A stretch of 64,000 nucleotides of DNA from DATLED01 sp035525495 (GCA_035525495.1 DATLED010000062.1:7496-71495); one strand, 5' to 3'. Shown: positions 25,796-35,854, numbered from the stretch's first letter. Notes: generated from the letters alone by a model not told the origin. Program-made: numbers and translations.

Positions 25796-26416
25796 CTACC
25801 CGAAGGCGTTCTGCAGCACCAGGGTAACCAGCGCGACAGCGGCCCCGATGCCCGCCGCCAGCGCGATCCCGGAGCACACCACGACGATCACGAGGCCCAG
25901 GACGGACCGCAGCCGGGAGGGCGTCCTTCGGGCCGACGAAGGCGACATCGTCCCGGCGAGCACGGGTTCCGGCGCTGTCGGACGGAGGGTTCCGGGATCC
26001 GTCTCGTCGCGCGCGGGCACCGGCGCCGGTTCGGCTTCCGGTTCCTCCGCCGCCGCCATCCGGGCCACGAGCGCGTCGAGGTCCGCCCGCGACGACCTCG
26101 TCTGAGCGACGGGCTCCGGCTCCCGCTCGGGCTCGGGCTCAGGCTCGGGGCGGGCGACCGGCTCGTCGGGCCAGAACCGCCACTCCTCCGTGACCGGCTC
26201 GTCGTCCTCGGGCCGCCACTCCTGCGTCGGCGGGCCGTCCTCGGTGACCTCGGCTCCGGTGGAGCGGTCCTCGGAAGTGATCTCTTGCGCCGGCGCGTCC
26301 AGCGGGACCTCGTTGGCCCGCGCGCCAAAGGTCGTCTCCGACGTCGGCTCGTGCACGATGACGATCCGGTCGGGCAGCTCCTCGAGTCCCTCGTCCTTCG
26401 CCGGGGGTAGCGTCAC
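25796..26416 (-). CDS. Acidic, proline-rich tail-anchored membrane protein, 206 aa
   Basis: The first ~165 residues are acidic and disordered (many E-P repeats around residues 85-105), with no folded domain recognised. A basic patch (ARRTPSRLR) leads into a long hydrophobic helix (~171-200) at the C-terminus, so the protein is anchored by its tail with the bulk in the cytoplasm. GTG 26416 follows a GGAGGG site. It is convergent with the gene at 25364 and divergent from the Lon-like protease. Function unknown. Confidence 0.6.
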   Translation of the reverse strand: MTLPPAKDEGLEELPDRIVIVHEPTSETTFGARANEVPLDAPAQEITSEDRSTGAEVTEDGPPTQEWRPEDDEPVTEEWRFWPDEPVARPEPEPEPEREPEPVAQTRSSRADLDALVARMAAAEEPEAEPAPVPARDETDPGTLRPTAPEPVLAGTMSPSSARRTPSRLRSVLGLVIVVVCSGIALAAGIGAAVALVTLVLQNAFG

Positions 26417-26455
26417 CGCCCTCCGACCGCCCCGAAACCGATAGCGACGCCGACC

Positions 26456-27628
26456 GTGGCAGGCTGGACCTCGGCCACGCCGACCACGAGGCAGGACGCA
26501 CAGGTGAACACTTCGACGGCGATGGTAGTGCGGAGCCCCCTCGGGTGGGAGCCCGTCGAACCGCCTCCGCGACACCGATGGCTCGGCCTCACGATCGCCC
26601 TCACGTTGATCCTCGGCATCGTCGTCGTGAGCTTCAACCTGCCGCTGCCGTACTACGCGCTGGCCCCCGGGAGCGCCCGCAACGTCGGCCCGCTGATCGA
26701 GGCCAAGGGGGAGGGCGGCAGGGTCTATCCGGCGCAGGGGCAGGTCCTGCTCACCACCATCAGCCTCCAGCAGGTCCACCCCGTCGAGGCGCTCGTCGGC
26801 TGGATTCGCAGCGACGTCGACGTCCTTCCCGAGGAGCAGATCCTCCCGCCGGACACGTCCGACCGCGAGTATCGCCAGTTCAACTATCAGGTGATGGACG
26901 AGTCGAAGCAGAACGCCATCGTCGTCGCGCTGCGCCGCCTCGGCTACCAGGTCACGGAGAAGGGGGAGGGCGCGCTCGTCGAGAAGGTGCTGCCGCAGTT
27001 CCCTGCGCAGGGCCGGCTCCAACCCCGTGACGTCGTCAAGGCCATCGATGCCAAGCCCATCAACCTCGTCGCCGACGCCGTCGCCGTCATCTCGTCCCAC
27101 CAACCCGGCGACACCATCACCATCGACGTGACCCAGGCGGACGGTTCCGAGCCCCGCCAGGTGCAGGTGCCCGTCGCCGCCGATCCCGGTCAGGGCAACA
27201 AGACGGTGCTCGGCGTCCTCCTCCGCAGCTTCCGCCGCGACTTCGACACGCCCTTCAAGGTCGAGATCCAGAGCGGCAACATCGGCGGTCCGTCCGCGGG
27301 CCTGGCCTTCACCCTCGGCGTCATCGACGCGTTGACCCCCGGCGAGCTCACCGGCGGGCGCAAGGTCGCGGTCACCGGCACCATCGAGATCGACGGACGC
27401 GTCGGTGACGTCGGCGGCGTGGCGCAGAAGACGAGCGCGGTCAAGGCCGCCGGTGCCGAGGTGTTCCTCGTGCCGGCGGGCGAGTACGAGATCGCCAAGA
27501 AGCGGGCCGGCAGTGGCCTCACCGTCATCAAGGTGACGACGTTGCAGGAGGCCCTCGACGCCCTCGGCTCTCTCGGGGGCGACCTGAGCGCCCTCGGTCC
27601 CATGACCGCGACAGGACAGCGCGGGTAG
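26456..27628 (+). CDS. Membrane-anchored PDZ and Lon-like (S16) protease
   Basis: The 390-residue protein has one transmembrane helix (~44-64), a PDZ domain (~165-245) and a C-terminal Lon-type proteolytic domain with Ser280 in GGPSAG and Lys325 in AQKT, the Ser-Lys dyad. There is no ATPase domain. It matches the YlbL-like family of Gram-positive bacteria; in Bacillus, YlbL has been linked to the DNA-damage response. The start is uncertain: GTG 26456 is used, but in-frame starts some 15-22 codons later would still keep the anchor. Confidence 0.85.
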   Translation: MAGWTSATPTTRQDAQVNTSTAMVVRSPLGWEPVEPPPRHRWLGLTIALTLILGIVVVSFNLPLPYYALAPGSARNVGPLIEAKGEGGRVYPAQGQVLLTTISLQQVHPVEALVGWIRSDVDVLPEEQILPPDTSDREYRQFNYQVMDESKQNAIVVALRRLGYQVTEKGEGALVEKVLPQFPAQGRLQPRDVVKAIDAKPINLVADAVAVISSHQPGDTITIDVTQADGSEPRQVQVPVAADPGQGNKTVLGVLLRSFRRDFDTPFKVEIQSGNIGGPSAGLAFTLGVIDALTPGELTGGRKVAVTGTIEIDGRVGDVGGVAQKTSAVKAAGAEVFLVPAGEYEIAKKRAGSGLTVIKVTTLQEALDALGSLGGDLSALGPMTATGQRG

Positions 27629-27696
27629 CCTGAGCCTTCGGCGGGTCACGGTCGCGACCCGCCGGGAACGGCCGATCCGAACGACTGCGTAACCCC

Positions 27697-30333
27697 ATGT
27701 CCGCCTTCGCTGCGCAGTACCAGTTCGCCTCCGCCTTCACGGTGTTCCTCGTCGCCCTCGCGGGCCTCGCGCTCGTTGCGCTACGGGGCGCGCCGCTGAC
27801 CGAGGATCGGGGCGCGCAGCTCGCGCTGGCGCTCGGCTTCGCCGGGGTCGGGTCGGCCGCCTTCCTCCAGGGCTCCCTGCTCTTCGAGGACCGGGCCGCG
27901 CCGGTGCTGCTGGCGCTGCGACTCGCCGGCCTGGCCGGCGTCGTGCTCGGGAGCCTGGCGTGGCGCGGGAGCGCGCTTTCCCGGTCATTGCTCTGGGCGG
28001 GCTGCACCGCGCTGTTGGGTGCCTTCGCGCTCGAGGTCGCCGACGTCTCGACGGCGGCCGCCGCCGTCTCTGCCCTCGGCGCGCTGCTCGTCGGCGCCGC
28101 GCTGCTCGGCGCCAGTCGCCGCGCCATCACCGCCCGCGTGGCCGCGAGCGCCGCAGGCACCCTGCTGCTCCTCGTTCTCGTGCTGTCGGTCGCGTTGTCG
28201 ACGATCCTCGCCGACACGGCCCAGGACCAGGCGCTCGGCGACCTCGACAGCCGCGCCGTCACCGAGGCCGGCGCCGTCGAGACGCAGGCCGTCGTCGCCG
28301 GGCGGGACGCCGGCACGATCGCCCAGCTCCTCTCGAACTTCCGCTCGACGGATGACCCGACGACTACGTTCCTGTCTCAGGTCGACGCCGGCGGGTCCGT
28401 CAACGAGGTGCAGCGCAATGCGCTCGTGACGGAGCTTGCCCGGCTGCGGGCCGGCGGCTATCCCGACACCGGCTTCCTCTACGTGTCGGAGCGCCGCGAG
28501 CCGGTCGCGGGCGACGGCCTGCCGGCGGAGGCTGCGGCGGAGCTCAGCGCCGGAAAGCTGGTCGGGGACACGCTCGCCGATCGCAAGAGCCGTCGGGCCA
28601 CGCTCGTCGCCGGGGGCCGCGCGTTCGCGGTCGGGGTCGTCGCGGTCCAACGCCAGGACCAGAAGCCGCTCGGCGTCATCCTGTCCGCCTTCGCGTTGGA
28701 CGATCGCTACCTCGACCTCCGCACCGGGAACGTCAGCAACGACGCCGTTGCCCTGCTCGGACCCGACGGTGCCGTCGTGGCGAAGGCGGGTGCCCTGCCG
28801 AGCGCCGCCGCCCGCCGGACGCTCGTCGACCGCGTCCTCGTCCAACGGCGCGAGCGCGCGACGATCGTCACCGAGACGCGCTTCGTCGCTGCGGAACCGG
28901 CGCGCGACGGCGGCGCGCCCGTCCTCGCCGTCCTCGCGTCGCGGTCCACTTCGGCGGTGGAGGCCGGTCGCAAGCGGCTGTTCCAAACGTTCTTCGTCAT
29001 CGCCTTCGGCGGAACGGTGCTGGCGCTGTTGCTGGCGGCTCTCGTCGGGAACCGCATCGGCAGTGGCATCCGTCGGCTCACGACGTCGGTCGAGGCGATC
29101 CAGCGCGGTGAGCTCGGCGTCCGCTCGGGGGTCCGCACCGAGGACGAGGTCGGCGTGCTCGGCCAGACGTTCGATTCGATGGCGGCGTCGATCGAGGAAC
29201 AGACCGACGCGCTCCAGGAGGCGGCCGCGCGCGTGGAGGCCATCGTCGCGGGGATGGGCGAGGCGCTGGTCGCCGTCGACGCTGGGGGGAACATCACGGA
29301 CTTCAACGCCGCCGCCGAGGAGCTCCTCGACCTCGCGGCCTCGGACGCCCGGACACTTCCGCTCGACCAGGTCCTCGCGATTCGACGGGAGGACGGATCC
29401 GACCTGGCACCGCGACTCCGAAGGCTCGAACCGGCCCGTTGGTCCGAGCTCGGCGACCTCGTCCTCCGCGACGGGAGGTCCATCCCCGTCGCCCTCACCG
29501 CCGGTGCGCTCCGCGGCCCGGATGGCGAGGTCACGGGAGGAGTCATCGTCGTCCGCGACCTCCGTGGCGAGCGCGAGGTCGAGCGGATGAAGCGCCACTT
29601 CCTGTCGCGCGTCGGCCACGAGCTGCGGACGCCCCTGACGCCGTTGATCGGTTACTCCCAGATGCTCGCCGGCCGGGACATCCCGCCCGAGCGGGCGAAA
29701 CAGGTCTACAACTCGATCCTGTCCTCGGCCAAGCGGCTCGAACGGATCGTCGAGATGCTCGAGTTCTTCGCCTCCCTCGACGCGGGGCGGCTGGTCCTCC
29801 ACGCCGAGCCCGTCGACGTGCGGGTCGTCCTCGGCGACGTGGTGGCTCGCCGCGGCGCCGCGCTGGCCGGTACTCCGCACACGATCGTCAAGCGGGTGGC
29901 CAAGGACACGCCGGTGGTGAGCGTCGACGAGAAGTGGCTCGGTCGATCCGTGGACGAACTCGTCGACAACGCCGTGAAGTTCTCGCCCGACGGTGGTCGC
30001 GTGACGGTGAGCGCCGGCCCGCTCGAGGGCGACCCTTCGATGGTCGAGATCGCGGTCGTCGACCGTGGCGTCGGCATGTCGCCCGACGAGGTCGACTCGG
30101 CGTTCACCGAGTGGGCGCAAGGTGACGAGTCCGACACCCGCAGCTTCGGCGGCCTCGGACTTGGCCTCGCCCTGGTGCAGCGGGTCGCCGAGCATCACGG
30201 CGGACGGGTGCAATGCGTGACCGCTCCGGGGAAGGGATCGAGGTTCTCGATCGTCCTCCCGGCCCTCTTCCCCGAGCGTCGGCGCCGTCCCCGGACGAAG
30301 CGGTCACCCGCCGCCAGGGTCGCCGAGTCCTAA
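27697..30333 (+). CDS. Large sensor histidine kinase (6-TM plus periplasmic sensor, HAMP, PAS, HisKA, HATPase)
   Basis: The 878-residue protein has about six N-terminal hydrophobic helices (to ~172), an extracytoplasmic region (~175-425), another helix (~430-450), HAMP (~450-505), PAS (~515-625), HisKA with the phosphorylated His near residue 640 (GHELRTPLTP) and a HATPase domain with N, G1 and G2 boxes (DELVDNAVKFS, VDRGVGM, GGLGLGLALVQ). It would autophosphorylate on a signal and pass phosphate to a response regulator, but no regulator gene is adjacent. Its stop overlaps nothing, and the next gene starts 11 bases later. Confidence 0.9.
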   Translation: MSAFAAQYQFASAFTVFLVALAGLALVALRGAPLTEDRGAQLALALGFAGVGSAAFLQGSLLFEDRAAPVLLALRLAGLAGVVLGSLAWRGSALSRSLLWAGCTALLGAFALEVADVSTAAAAVSALGALLVGAALLGASRRAITARVAASAAGTLLLLVLVLSVALSTILADTAQDQALGDLDSRAVTEAGAVETQAVVAGRDAGTIAQLLSNFRSTDDPTTTFLSQVDAGGSVNEVQRNALVTELARLRAGGYPDTGFLYVSERREPVAGDGLPAEAAAELSAGKLVGDTLADRKSRRATLVAGGRAFAVGVVAVQRQDQKPLGVILSAFALDDRYLDLRTGNVSNDAVALLGPDGAVVAKAGALPSAAARRTLVDRVLVQRRERATIVTETRFVAAEPARDGGAPVLAVLASRSTSAVEAGRKRLFQTFFVIAFGGTVLALLLAALVGNRIGSGIRRLTTSVEAIQRGELGVRSGVRTEDEVGVLGQTFDSMAASIEEQTDALQEAAARVEAIVAGMGEALVAVDAGGNITDFNAAAEELLDLAASDARTLPLDQVLAIRREDGSDLAPRLRRLEPARWSELGDLVLRDGRSIPVALTAGALRGPDGEVTGGVIVVRDLRGEREVERMKRHFLSRVGHELRTPLTPLIGYSQMLAGRDIPPERAKQVYNSILSSAKRLERIVEMLEFFASLDAGRLVLHAEPVDVRVVLGDVVARRGAALAGTPHTIVKRVAKDTPVVSVDEKWLGRSVDELVDNAVKFSPDGGRVTVSAGPLEGDPSMVEIAVVDRGVGMSPDEVDSAFTEWAQGDESDTRSFGGLGLGLALVQRVAEHHGGRVQCVTAPGKGSRFSIVLPALFPERRRRPRTKRSPAARVAES

Positions 30334-30344
30334 CCTCGCGCCTG

Positions 30345-32657
30345 ATGGCCGACCTCGAGTCCCCCGCGGACGGCACCCCTCCCCTGGATCCCGACGAGGT
30401 CTCCGAGCGCTCGTTCCCGACGGCGTTCCGGGGATTCGATCCGGTCCAGGTTCGGTCGTTCCTGCAGACGCTCGCCGACGAGCTGCGACGCCTCCAGGCC
30501 ATCGAGTCCGGGCTCGTCGACGGGGCCGGGTTGGCGGGGGTGGCCGGACCGGCGGTCGAGGACGAGGCGCCGGCGACAGGGACCGAGGGTGGAGCCGCGG
30601 CCGCCGGGGTCGACGAGGCGCGCCTCGAGGCAGAGCGACTCGTCAAGGACGCCCGGGATCGCGTCGCCACGCTCGGGTCGGCGGCAACGGCGGAGGCGAC
30701 GCGGGTCCTCGCGGAGGCGCGGGCGGAAGCGGCACGCCTGCGGGCGACGGCGACTGACGACCTGAAGGGCCGCGTGGAGGAGGCCGAGGCGTCGGCCGTC
30801 CGCAAGATCGCCGAGGCCGAGCGGGAAGCCGCGGCCATCCGCGTCAAGGCCCGCGAGGAGGCAGACGCCACCATCGAGGCGGCGCGGGTGCGCGGCCGCG
30901 AGATGGTCGCCGAGGCGCAGGCGGCGCGCGAGCGGATGCTCGCCGATCTTGCGAAGCGCAAGCGGGCCGCGCAGTCACAGCTCGAGCAGCTCCGCGCCGG
31001 GCGCGACCGGTTGCTCGACACGTTGAAGGTGGCGCGCCGGTCGATCGACGAGATGACGACGCGCTTCGACGCCAACGAGGGGGGGTCGGCGTCGACGCTG
31101 ATGCCGCCGTCGTCCGGCATGCCATCCGGTCAGGTGACGACGACGCCAGGGATATCGAGCACCGAGGCCCGGCCCCGCCCGGCGGCGACGATCTCGACGT
31201 CGCCGATGTCGGACCCGCAGCCACCGCGGTCGGTGCGGACGCGCGCCGTCGCCATCGGGGAGGCGCCGCCGGTCGCGCCGCGAGCGTCGATCGCCGCGCC
31301 TCAGGCCGGCCCCCCGGGACCGACCGAGCAAGAGGCATCGGCCGCCCCCGCAAGGGACGTGCCGCCCGTCGCCGTCGACTCGCGACCGAACCCCCCGTCG
31401 CCGCCCGCGCCCCCGGCCGCTGCGGCCGCCTCGCCCGAGCCGCCGGTGCCGGATCGTCGTTCTTCGGCGTTGCGCATCCTCCGCCGCAACAAGGGCAACG
31501 ACGGTCCGCCGCAGGCGCCGCCCCTCATCGGACGTGACAGTCCGGGAGAGGGCGTCCGCATCATCGGACGCACGCCCGAGGAGGTGCCGGTCGGCGCCGT
31601 CGTCGTCCAACCCGCGCCGGAGCCGGCGCTCGACGCGACGACGGCGTCCGAGCCGACGACCGACGAGAACGCCGCGGTCGACGACGTCGCCTCACGCGAG
31701 GACGATGTGGATCTCGAGGCCCTCCTCGCCTCGGCAACCGAGCCGGAGCCGGAGCCCCGGCAGGAACCCGAAGCCGAGCGGGAACCGGAGCGGGTCGAGC
31801 ACGCCGAGCCAGCAGCCCCCCTGGCGCGGGAGGAGATCCGTCCCCGCATCGAGGACCTCTTCGCCCGCATCCGCGCCGATCGTGAAGCGGCGACGACCTC
31901 GGCGCGCCAGGTGCTCGCCGCCGAGGCCGAGGGCCGCGAGGCGACAAAACCCGCGCCGCGGGCGGCGCCTGTCCTCGTCGCCGAGGAGCGGACGACCGAC
32001 GCTGACGAGGCCCGGTTGCAGGCGAGGGACGCGGTCATCGAGCCGCTTGCGGGGCAGCTCACGAAGCGCCTCAAGCGGGCGCTCCAGGACGAGCAGAACG
32101 CCAGCCTCGACCGGCTGCGCACGAGTCGAGGTCGCCTCACCGTCGAGGACGTCCTCCCGTCGGTCGACGAGCAGCGGACGCCGTACCGCACCCTCGCAGT
32201 TCCGTTCCTCGAGCAAGCGGCGCGGGGCGCCGCGGCGACGTCGCGTTTCGGCGCCGTCGCCGTCGCCGTGGACGACCTCGCCGGCCAGCTGGCCGAGGAC
32301 CTCGCCGACGCCCTCCGGTCGCGCCTCGACACCGTTCTCGCGGCGGGGGTCCGCGAGGAGCTCGACCTGTCGGGGATCGGCGAGCGCATCAGCTCGGTGT
32401 ACCGGGACTGGAAGGTCCAGAAGCTCGAGCGCCTGGCGATGCACTACCTCGTCGCGGCCCACGAGCGCAGCGGGTTCCTCGGTCACCCGGAGGGAACGCC
32501 GCTGCGCTGGCTCGTCGACGACGAGGGACCGTGCCCCGACTGCGAGGACAACGCGCTCGCGGGTGCGACGCCTCGAGGCGAGCGGTTTCCGACGGGCCAG
32601 TTGCACCCGCCGGCCCACCTTGGCTGCCGCTGTCTGTTGACACCTGCCCCTCACTAG
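30345..32657 (+). CDS. DivIVA-like coiled-coil protein with phage head-protein-like C-terminus
   Basis: The 770-residue protein starts with a DivIVA-type membrane-binding segment (SFPTAFRGFDPVQVRSFL, residues ~22-39), followed by a long Ala/Glu/Arg-rich coiled coil (~85-260), a disordered Pro/Ala/Glu-rich linker (~280-560) and a helical C-terminal domain. The last ~50 residues have W-L-V-D-D-E then CPDC (~730), FPTG and 'PPAHLGCRC', a pattern like the end of Mu gpF-type phage head morphogenesis proteins. It follows the histidine kinase closely. A polar scaffold role is suggested by the DivIVA part; the role of the C-terminus is unknown. Confidence 0.7.
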   Translation: MADLESPADGTPPLDPDEVSERSFPTAFRGFDPVQVRSFLQTLADELRRLQAIESGLVDGAGLAGVAGPAVEDEAPATGTEGGAAAAGVDEARLEAERLVKDARDRVATLGSAATAEATRVLAEARAEAARLRATATDDLKGRVEEAEASAVRKIAEAEREAAAIRVKAREEADATIEAARVRGREMVAEAQAARERMLADLAKRKRAAQSQLEQLRAGRDRLLDTLKVARRSIDEMTTRFDANEGGSASTLMPPSSGMPSGQVTTTPGISSTEARPRPAATISTSPMSDPQPPRSVRTRAVAIGEAPPVAPRASIAAPQAGPPGPTEQEASAAPARDVPPVAVDSRPNPPSPPAPPAAAAASPEPPVPDRRSSALRILRRNKGNDGPPQAPPLIGRDSPGEGVRIIGRTPEEVPVGAVVVQPAPEPALDATTASEPTTDENAAVDDVASREDDVDLEALLASATEPEPEPRQEPEAEREPERVEHAEPAAPLAREEIRPRIEDLFARIRADREAATTSARQVLAAEAEGREATKPAPRAAPVLVAEERTTDADEARLQARDAVIEPLAGQLTKRLKRALQDEQNASLDRLRTSRGRLTVEDVLPSVDEQRTPYRTLAVPFLEQAARGAAATSRFGAVAVAVDDLAGQLAEDLADALRSRLDTVLAAGVREELDLSGIGERISSVYRDWKVQKLERLAMHYLVAAHERSGFLGHPEGTPLRWLVDDEGPCPDCEDNALAGATPRGERFPTGQLHPPAHLGCRCLLTPAPH

Positions 32658-32669
32658 TCTCACGGCATC

Positions 32670-35648
32670 ATGCGCCGACCTCCCATCGATGTCCGGCCGA
32701 CGCGTCAGCCTCGAGGGCCACGCCAGAGTCGCATCGGGCTCGTCGCCGTCGTGGTCGTCCTCTTCTTCGTCCTGACATCGCTGCGGGGGATCGCCAGCTT
32801 CTACACCGACTTTCTCTGGTTCGACGAGGTCGGGTTCGCCGACGTGTGGCGAGGAGTCCTCGGTGCGAAGGTCGGCCTGAGCGTCGTCTTCACGCTCGGG
32901 TTCTTCTTGTTGCTGTGGGTGAACCTCGTCCTCGCCGACCGGGTGGCACCGAAGTTCCGTCCGACTGGACCCGAGGACGAGATCGTGGCGCGGTACCAGG
33001 AGGTGATCGGGCCTTTCGCCGGCAAGGTCCGCTTCGGCGTGGCGGCACTCTTCGCGCTGATCGCCGGTACGGGGATGGGCGGCCAGTGGCAGAACTGGAT
33101 CCTCTTCCGCAACTCGGTGCCCTTCGGGCTCGACGACGCCTTGTTCAAGCGCGACATCTCGTTCTTCGTCTTCCGGCTCCCGTTCCTCGCCGACGTCGTC
33201 AACTGGCTTTTCGTCGCGCTCGTGCTGTCTCTGGTGATGACGGTCGTCGCCCACTACCTCAACGGCGGCATCCGAGTGCAGGCGCCGATCTCACGGACCA
33301 CGCCCCAGGTGAAGGCCCATGTGTCCGTGCTCCTCGGGCTGCTCGCCCTGGTGAAGGCGGCCGACTACTTCTTCCGCCAGTTCGAGCTGACGTTCTCGCG
33401 ACGCGGCTTCGTCGAGGGCGCGTCGTACACCGACGTGAACGCCTCGCTCCCCGCGCTGCGCCTGCTGACGCTCATCATGGCAGCGGCGTTCCTGCTGTTC
33501 ATCATCAACATCTGGCGACGCGGTTGGGCTCTGCCCGTGATCGCCATCCTCGTGTGGGGCGTCGTCGCCGTCGCCGCCGGGGGCATCTATCCCGCGGTCG
33601 TGCAGACGTTCAAGGTGAAGCCGGCGGAGAACTCCAAGGAACGGCCGTACATCGCCCGCAACATCGCGGCGACACGCGCGGCGCTGAACATCGGCGGCGT
33701 CGAGGCGACGCCGTTCGCGTACGACAACAAGCTCGACGGGGCCGATCTCCAGGGCGACGCCGAGACGATCCGAAACATCCGCTTGTGGGACCCCGACACC
33801 CTCGTCGACACCTATCGGAAGCTGCAGGAGAGCAAGAGCTACTACCAGTTCGCGGACGTTGACATCGACAGGTACCAGGTGGACGGCGCGACCCGACAGG
33901 TCGTCCTGTCCGTGCGCGGGCTCGACCCGTCACAGATCCCGGGCAACTCCTGGGTCAACGAGCACTTGCAGTACACCCACGGCTACGGCGCCGTGCTGTC
34001 GTCGGCCAACGCCGTGAACGCCCAGGGCCGGCCGGACTTCCTCGTGAGCGACCTCCCGCCGCGGGGCAAGCCCGAGCTCGAGGAGCCGCGCATCTACTTC
34101 TCGGAGAACCTCGGCGGGTACTCGATCGTCAACTCCAAGCAGCCGGAGATCGACTACCAGACACCCGAAGGCAAGAACATCACGAGTCAGTACAAGGGCG
34201 ACGGCGGCATCGCGCTGATGTCGAGGGTGCGTCGCCTGGCGTTCGCGCTGCGTTTCGCCGACCAGAACCTTCTGGTCTCGTCGCAGGTCTCCGACACATC
34301 GCGCATCATCTTCAACCGCGACGTCAAGGCACGCGTCCGGGCTGCCGCACCGTTCCTCGCCTACGACTCGGATCCCTACCCGGTGGTGGTCGGGGGACGG
34401 GTGATCTGGGTGCTCGACGCTTACACGACGACCGACCGGTACCCCTACGCGCAGAACGCCGAGACGAGCGGGCTGCGGTCGGGGTCGGATCTGTTGGGGC
34501 GTCGCTTCAACTACGTCCGGAACTCGGTGAAGGCGACGATCGACGCGTACACGGGCGAGACCACGTTCTACGTCATCGACTCGACGGATCCGATGGCGAA
34601 GGCATACGCCAAAGCGTTCCCGTCGCTCTTCACCGACGGCGACGAGATGGCGCCAGAGCTCCGGGCTCACCTCCGCTATCCGGAGGACCTCTTCCGCGTG
34701 CAGGCGAACATGTTCGGCGAGTACCACGTGACCGACGCGGACGCCTTCTACAGCGGGACCGACAAGTGGGACATCGCTCAGGACCCGGGAACTGGGCGCG
34801 TGTCGGCGCAGTTGCGGACGACGGCCACGACCGTCACGGGCGGTGGGGTCGGTTCGGCGGGGCTCGCGCCCTCGAAGCTGCAGCGAATCGAGCCGACGTA
34901 CCTGCTGCTGCGGCTGCCGGGCGAGGAGCGGATCGGATTCACGATCCTGCAGCCGTTCGTGTTCTCGTCGTCGGACGATCGCCAGATCAACCTGACGGCG
35001 TTCCTCACGGCCAAGTCCGACGGCGCCGACTACGGCAAGCTGAAGGCGTTCGTCTTGCCGCGTGGTCAGCAGGTGGACGGGCCACTCGTGGTCAACAACG
35101 CCATCCAATCCGAGCCCGACATCTCGCGTGAGCTGTCGCTGTTGGACGGCCGCGGTTCCTCGGCGCACCTCGGGCAGGTGCAACTCGTGCCCATCGGCAC
35201 GTCGCTGCTGTACGTGCGTCCGCTGTATGTGACCTCCGAGGCGACGAACCTGCCGGAGGTGAAGCGGGTCATCGTCGTGTACGAGGGCCGCGCGGTGATG
35301 AAGCCGACGCTGCAGGAGGCACTGTCGGTGATGTTCGGATCCGCTCCGGAGACGTTGGAGGAGGGCGTGGGTGGGACCGCTGGTCCGGGTGCCGGCGGGG
35401 GTGCCGGTGGCACGACCGCGGCCCCCACGGTCGCCGACCTCCTGACCAAGGCGCAGGCGGCCTTCGAGGCCGCGGAGACCGCGTTGCGGTCGGGCGACCT
35501 CGCCACCTACCAGGCCAAGAACAAGGAAGGCGCCGACCTCACGACCAAGGCCGCCAAGGCCCTGGCAGCGTCGTCCGCGGAAGGTGGGACCACCACGACG
35601 TCGGCGCCACCGACCACCTCGACCACCGAACAGCCCGCCTCCGCCTGA
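32670..35648 (+). CDS. UPF0182 family large membrane protein
   Basis: The 992-residue protein has seven hydrophobic helices in the first ~315 residues (for example IGLVAVVVVLFFVLTSLRGI), then a large extracytoplasmic domain that includes the conserved 'TLVDTYRKLQ', 'YYQFADVDIDRY' and 'WVNEHLQYTHGYG'-type motifs of COG1615. It ends in a Gly- then Thr/Pro-rich tail. The family is widespread in actinobacteria and cyanobacteria with no firmly known function. It starts 12 bases after the DivIVA-like gene, and its end is 39 bases before the initiator tRNA. Confidence 0.9.
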   Translation: MRRPPIDVRPTRQPRGPRQSRIGLVAVVVVLFFVLTSLRGIASFYTDFLWFDEVGFADVWRGVLGAKVGLSVVFTLGFFLLLWVNLVLADRVAPKFRPTGPEDEIVARYQEVIGPFAGKVRFGVAALFALIAGTGMGGQWQNWILFRNSVPFGLDDALFKRDISFFVFRLPFLADVVNWLFVALVLSLVMTVVAHYLNGGIRVQAPISRTTPQVKAHVSVLLGLLALVKAADYFFRQFELTFSRRGFVEGASYTDVNASLPALRLLTLIMAAAFLLFIINIWRRGWALPVIAILVWGVVAVAAGGIYPAVVQTFKVKPAENSKERPYIARNIAATRAALNIGGVEATPFAYDNKLDGADLQGDAETIRNIRLWDPDTLVDTYRKLQESKSYYQFADVDIDRYQVDGATRQVVLSVRGLDPSQIPGNSWVNEHLQYTHGYGAVLSSANAVNAQGRPDFLVSDLPPRGKPELEEPRIYFSENLGGYSIVNSKQPEIDYQTPEGKNITSQYKGDGGIALMSRVRRLAFALRFADQNLLVSSQVSDTSRIIFNRDVKARVRAAAPFLAYDSDPYPVVVGGRVIWVLDAYTTTDRYPYAQNAETSGLRSGSDLLGRRFNYVRNSVKATIDAYTGETTFYVIDSTDPMAKAYAKAFPSLFTDGDEMAPELRAHLRYPEDLFRVQANMFGEYHVTDADAFYSGTDKWDIAQDPGTGRVSAQLRTTATTVTGGGVGSAGLAPSKLQRIEPTYLLLRLPGEERIGFTILQPFVFSSSDDRQINLTAFLTAKSDGADYGKLKAFVLPRGQQVDGPLVVNNAIQSEPDISRELSLLDGRGSSAHLGQVQLVPIGTSLLYVRPLYVTSEATNLPEVKRVIVVYEGRAVMKPTLQEALSVMFGSAPETLEEGVGGTAGPGAGGGAGGTTAAPTVADLLTKAQAAFEAAETALRSGDLATYQAKNKEGADLTTKAAKALAASSAEGGTTTTSAPPTTSTTEQPASA

Positions 35649-35687
35649 TCTCGTTCATCGACGGTTCTGCTAAGTTCAGCCCTGCGC

Positions 35688-35764
<77 letters not shown>

Positions 35765-35779
35765 ACGAAGATGCAGGTC

Positions 35780-35805
35780 AGAGCCGGTGCGCAAGCACCG
35801 GCTCT
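35780..35805 (+). terminator. Hairpin after the initiator tRNA
   Basis: AGAGCCGGTGC and GCACCGGCTCT form an 11-bp perfect stem with a GCAA loop, 15 bases after the tRNA CCA. It is probably the tRNA terminator. Similar hairpins follow attachment cores 2 and 3 at the same distance, so each element brings a terminator along with the 3' end of the tRNA. Confidence 0.7.
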
Positions 35806-35823
35806 GTGCTTGCTGGGGCCGAC

Positions 35824-35854
35824 TTCTAATGGTTCTTCTAATGCCTTCCAATGG
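35824..35854. repeat. Integrase arm-type repeats, left end of element 1
   Basis: TTCTAATGG (35824), TTCTAATG (35836) and TTCCAATGG (35846) are spaced by 12 and 10 bases, about one helical turn. The same TTCTAATGG pair occurs at 51414 and 51426 near the other end. Position and phasing fit the arm sites bound by the N-terminal domain of a tyrosine integrase. Confidence 0.7.

Noticed and set aside
25796..26416. Minus-strand gene as part of a much longer protein extending to 27649
   Set aside because: The upstream extension is antisense to the PDZ/Lon-like protease and has shadow composition; a GGAGGG site and GTG at 26416 give a sensible start.
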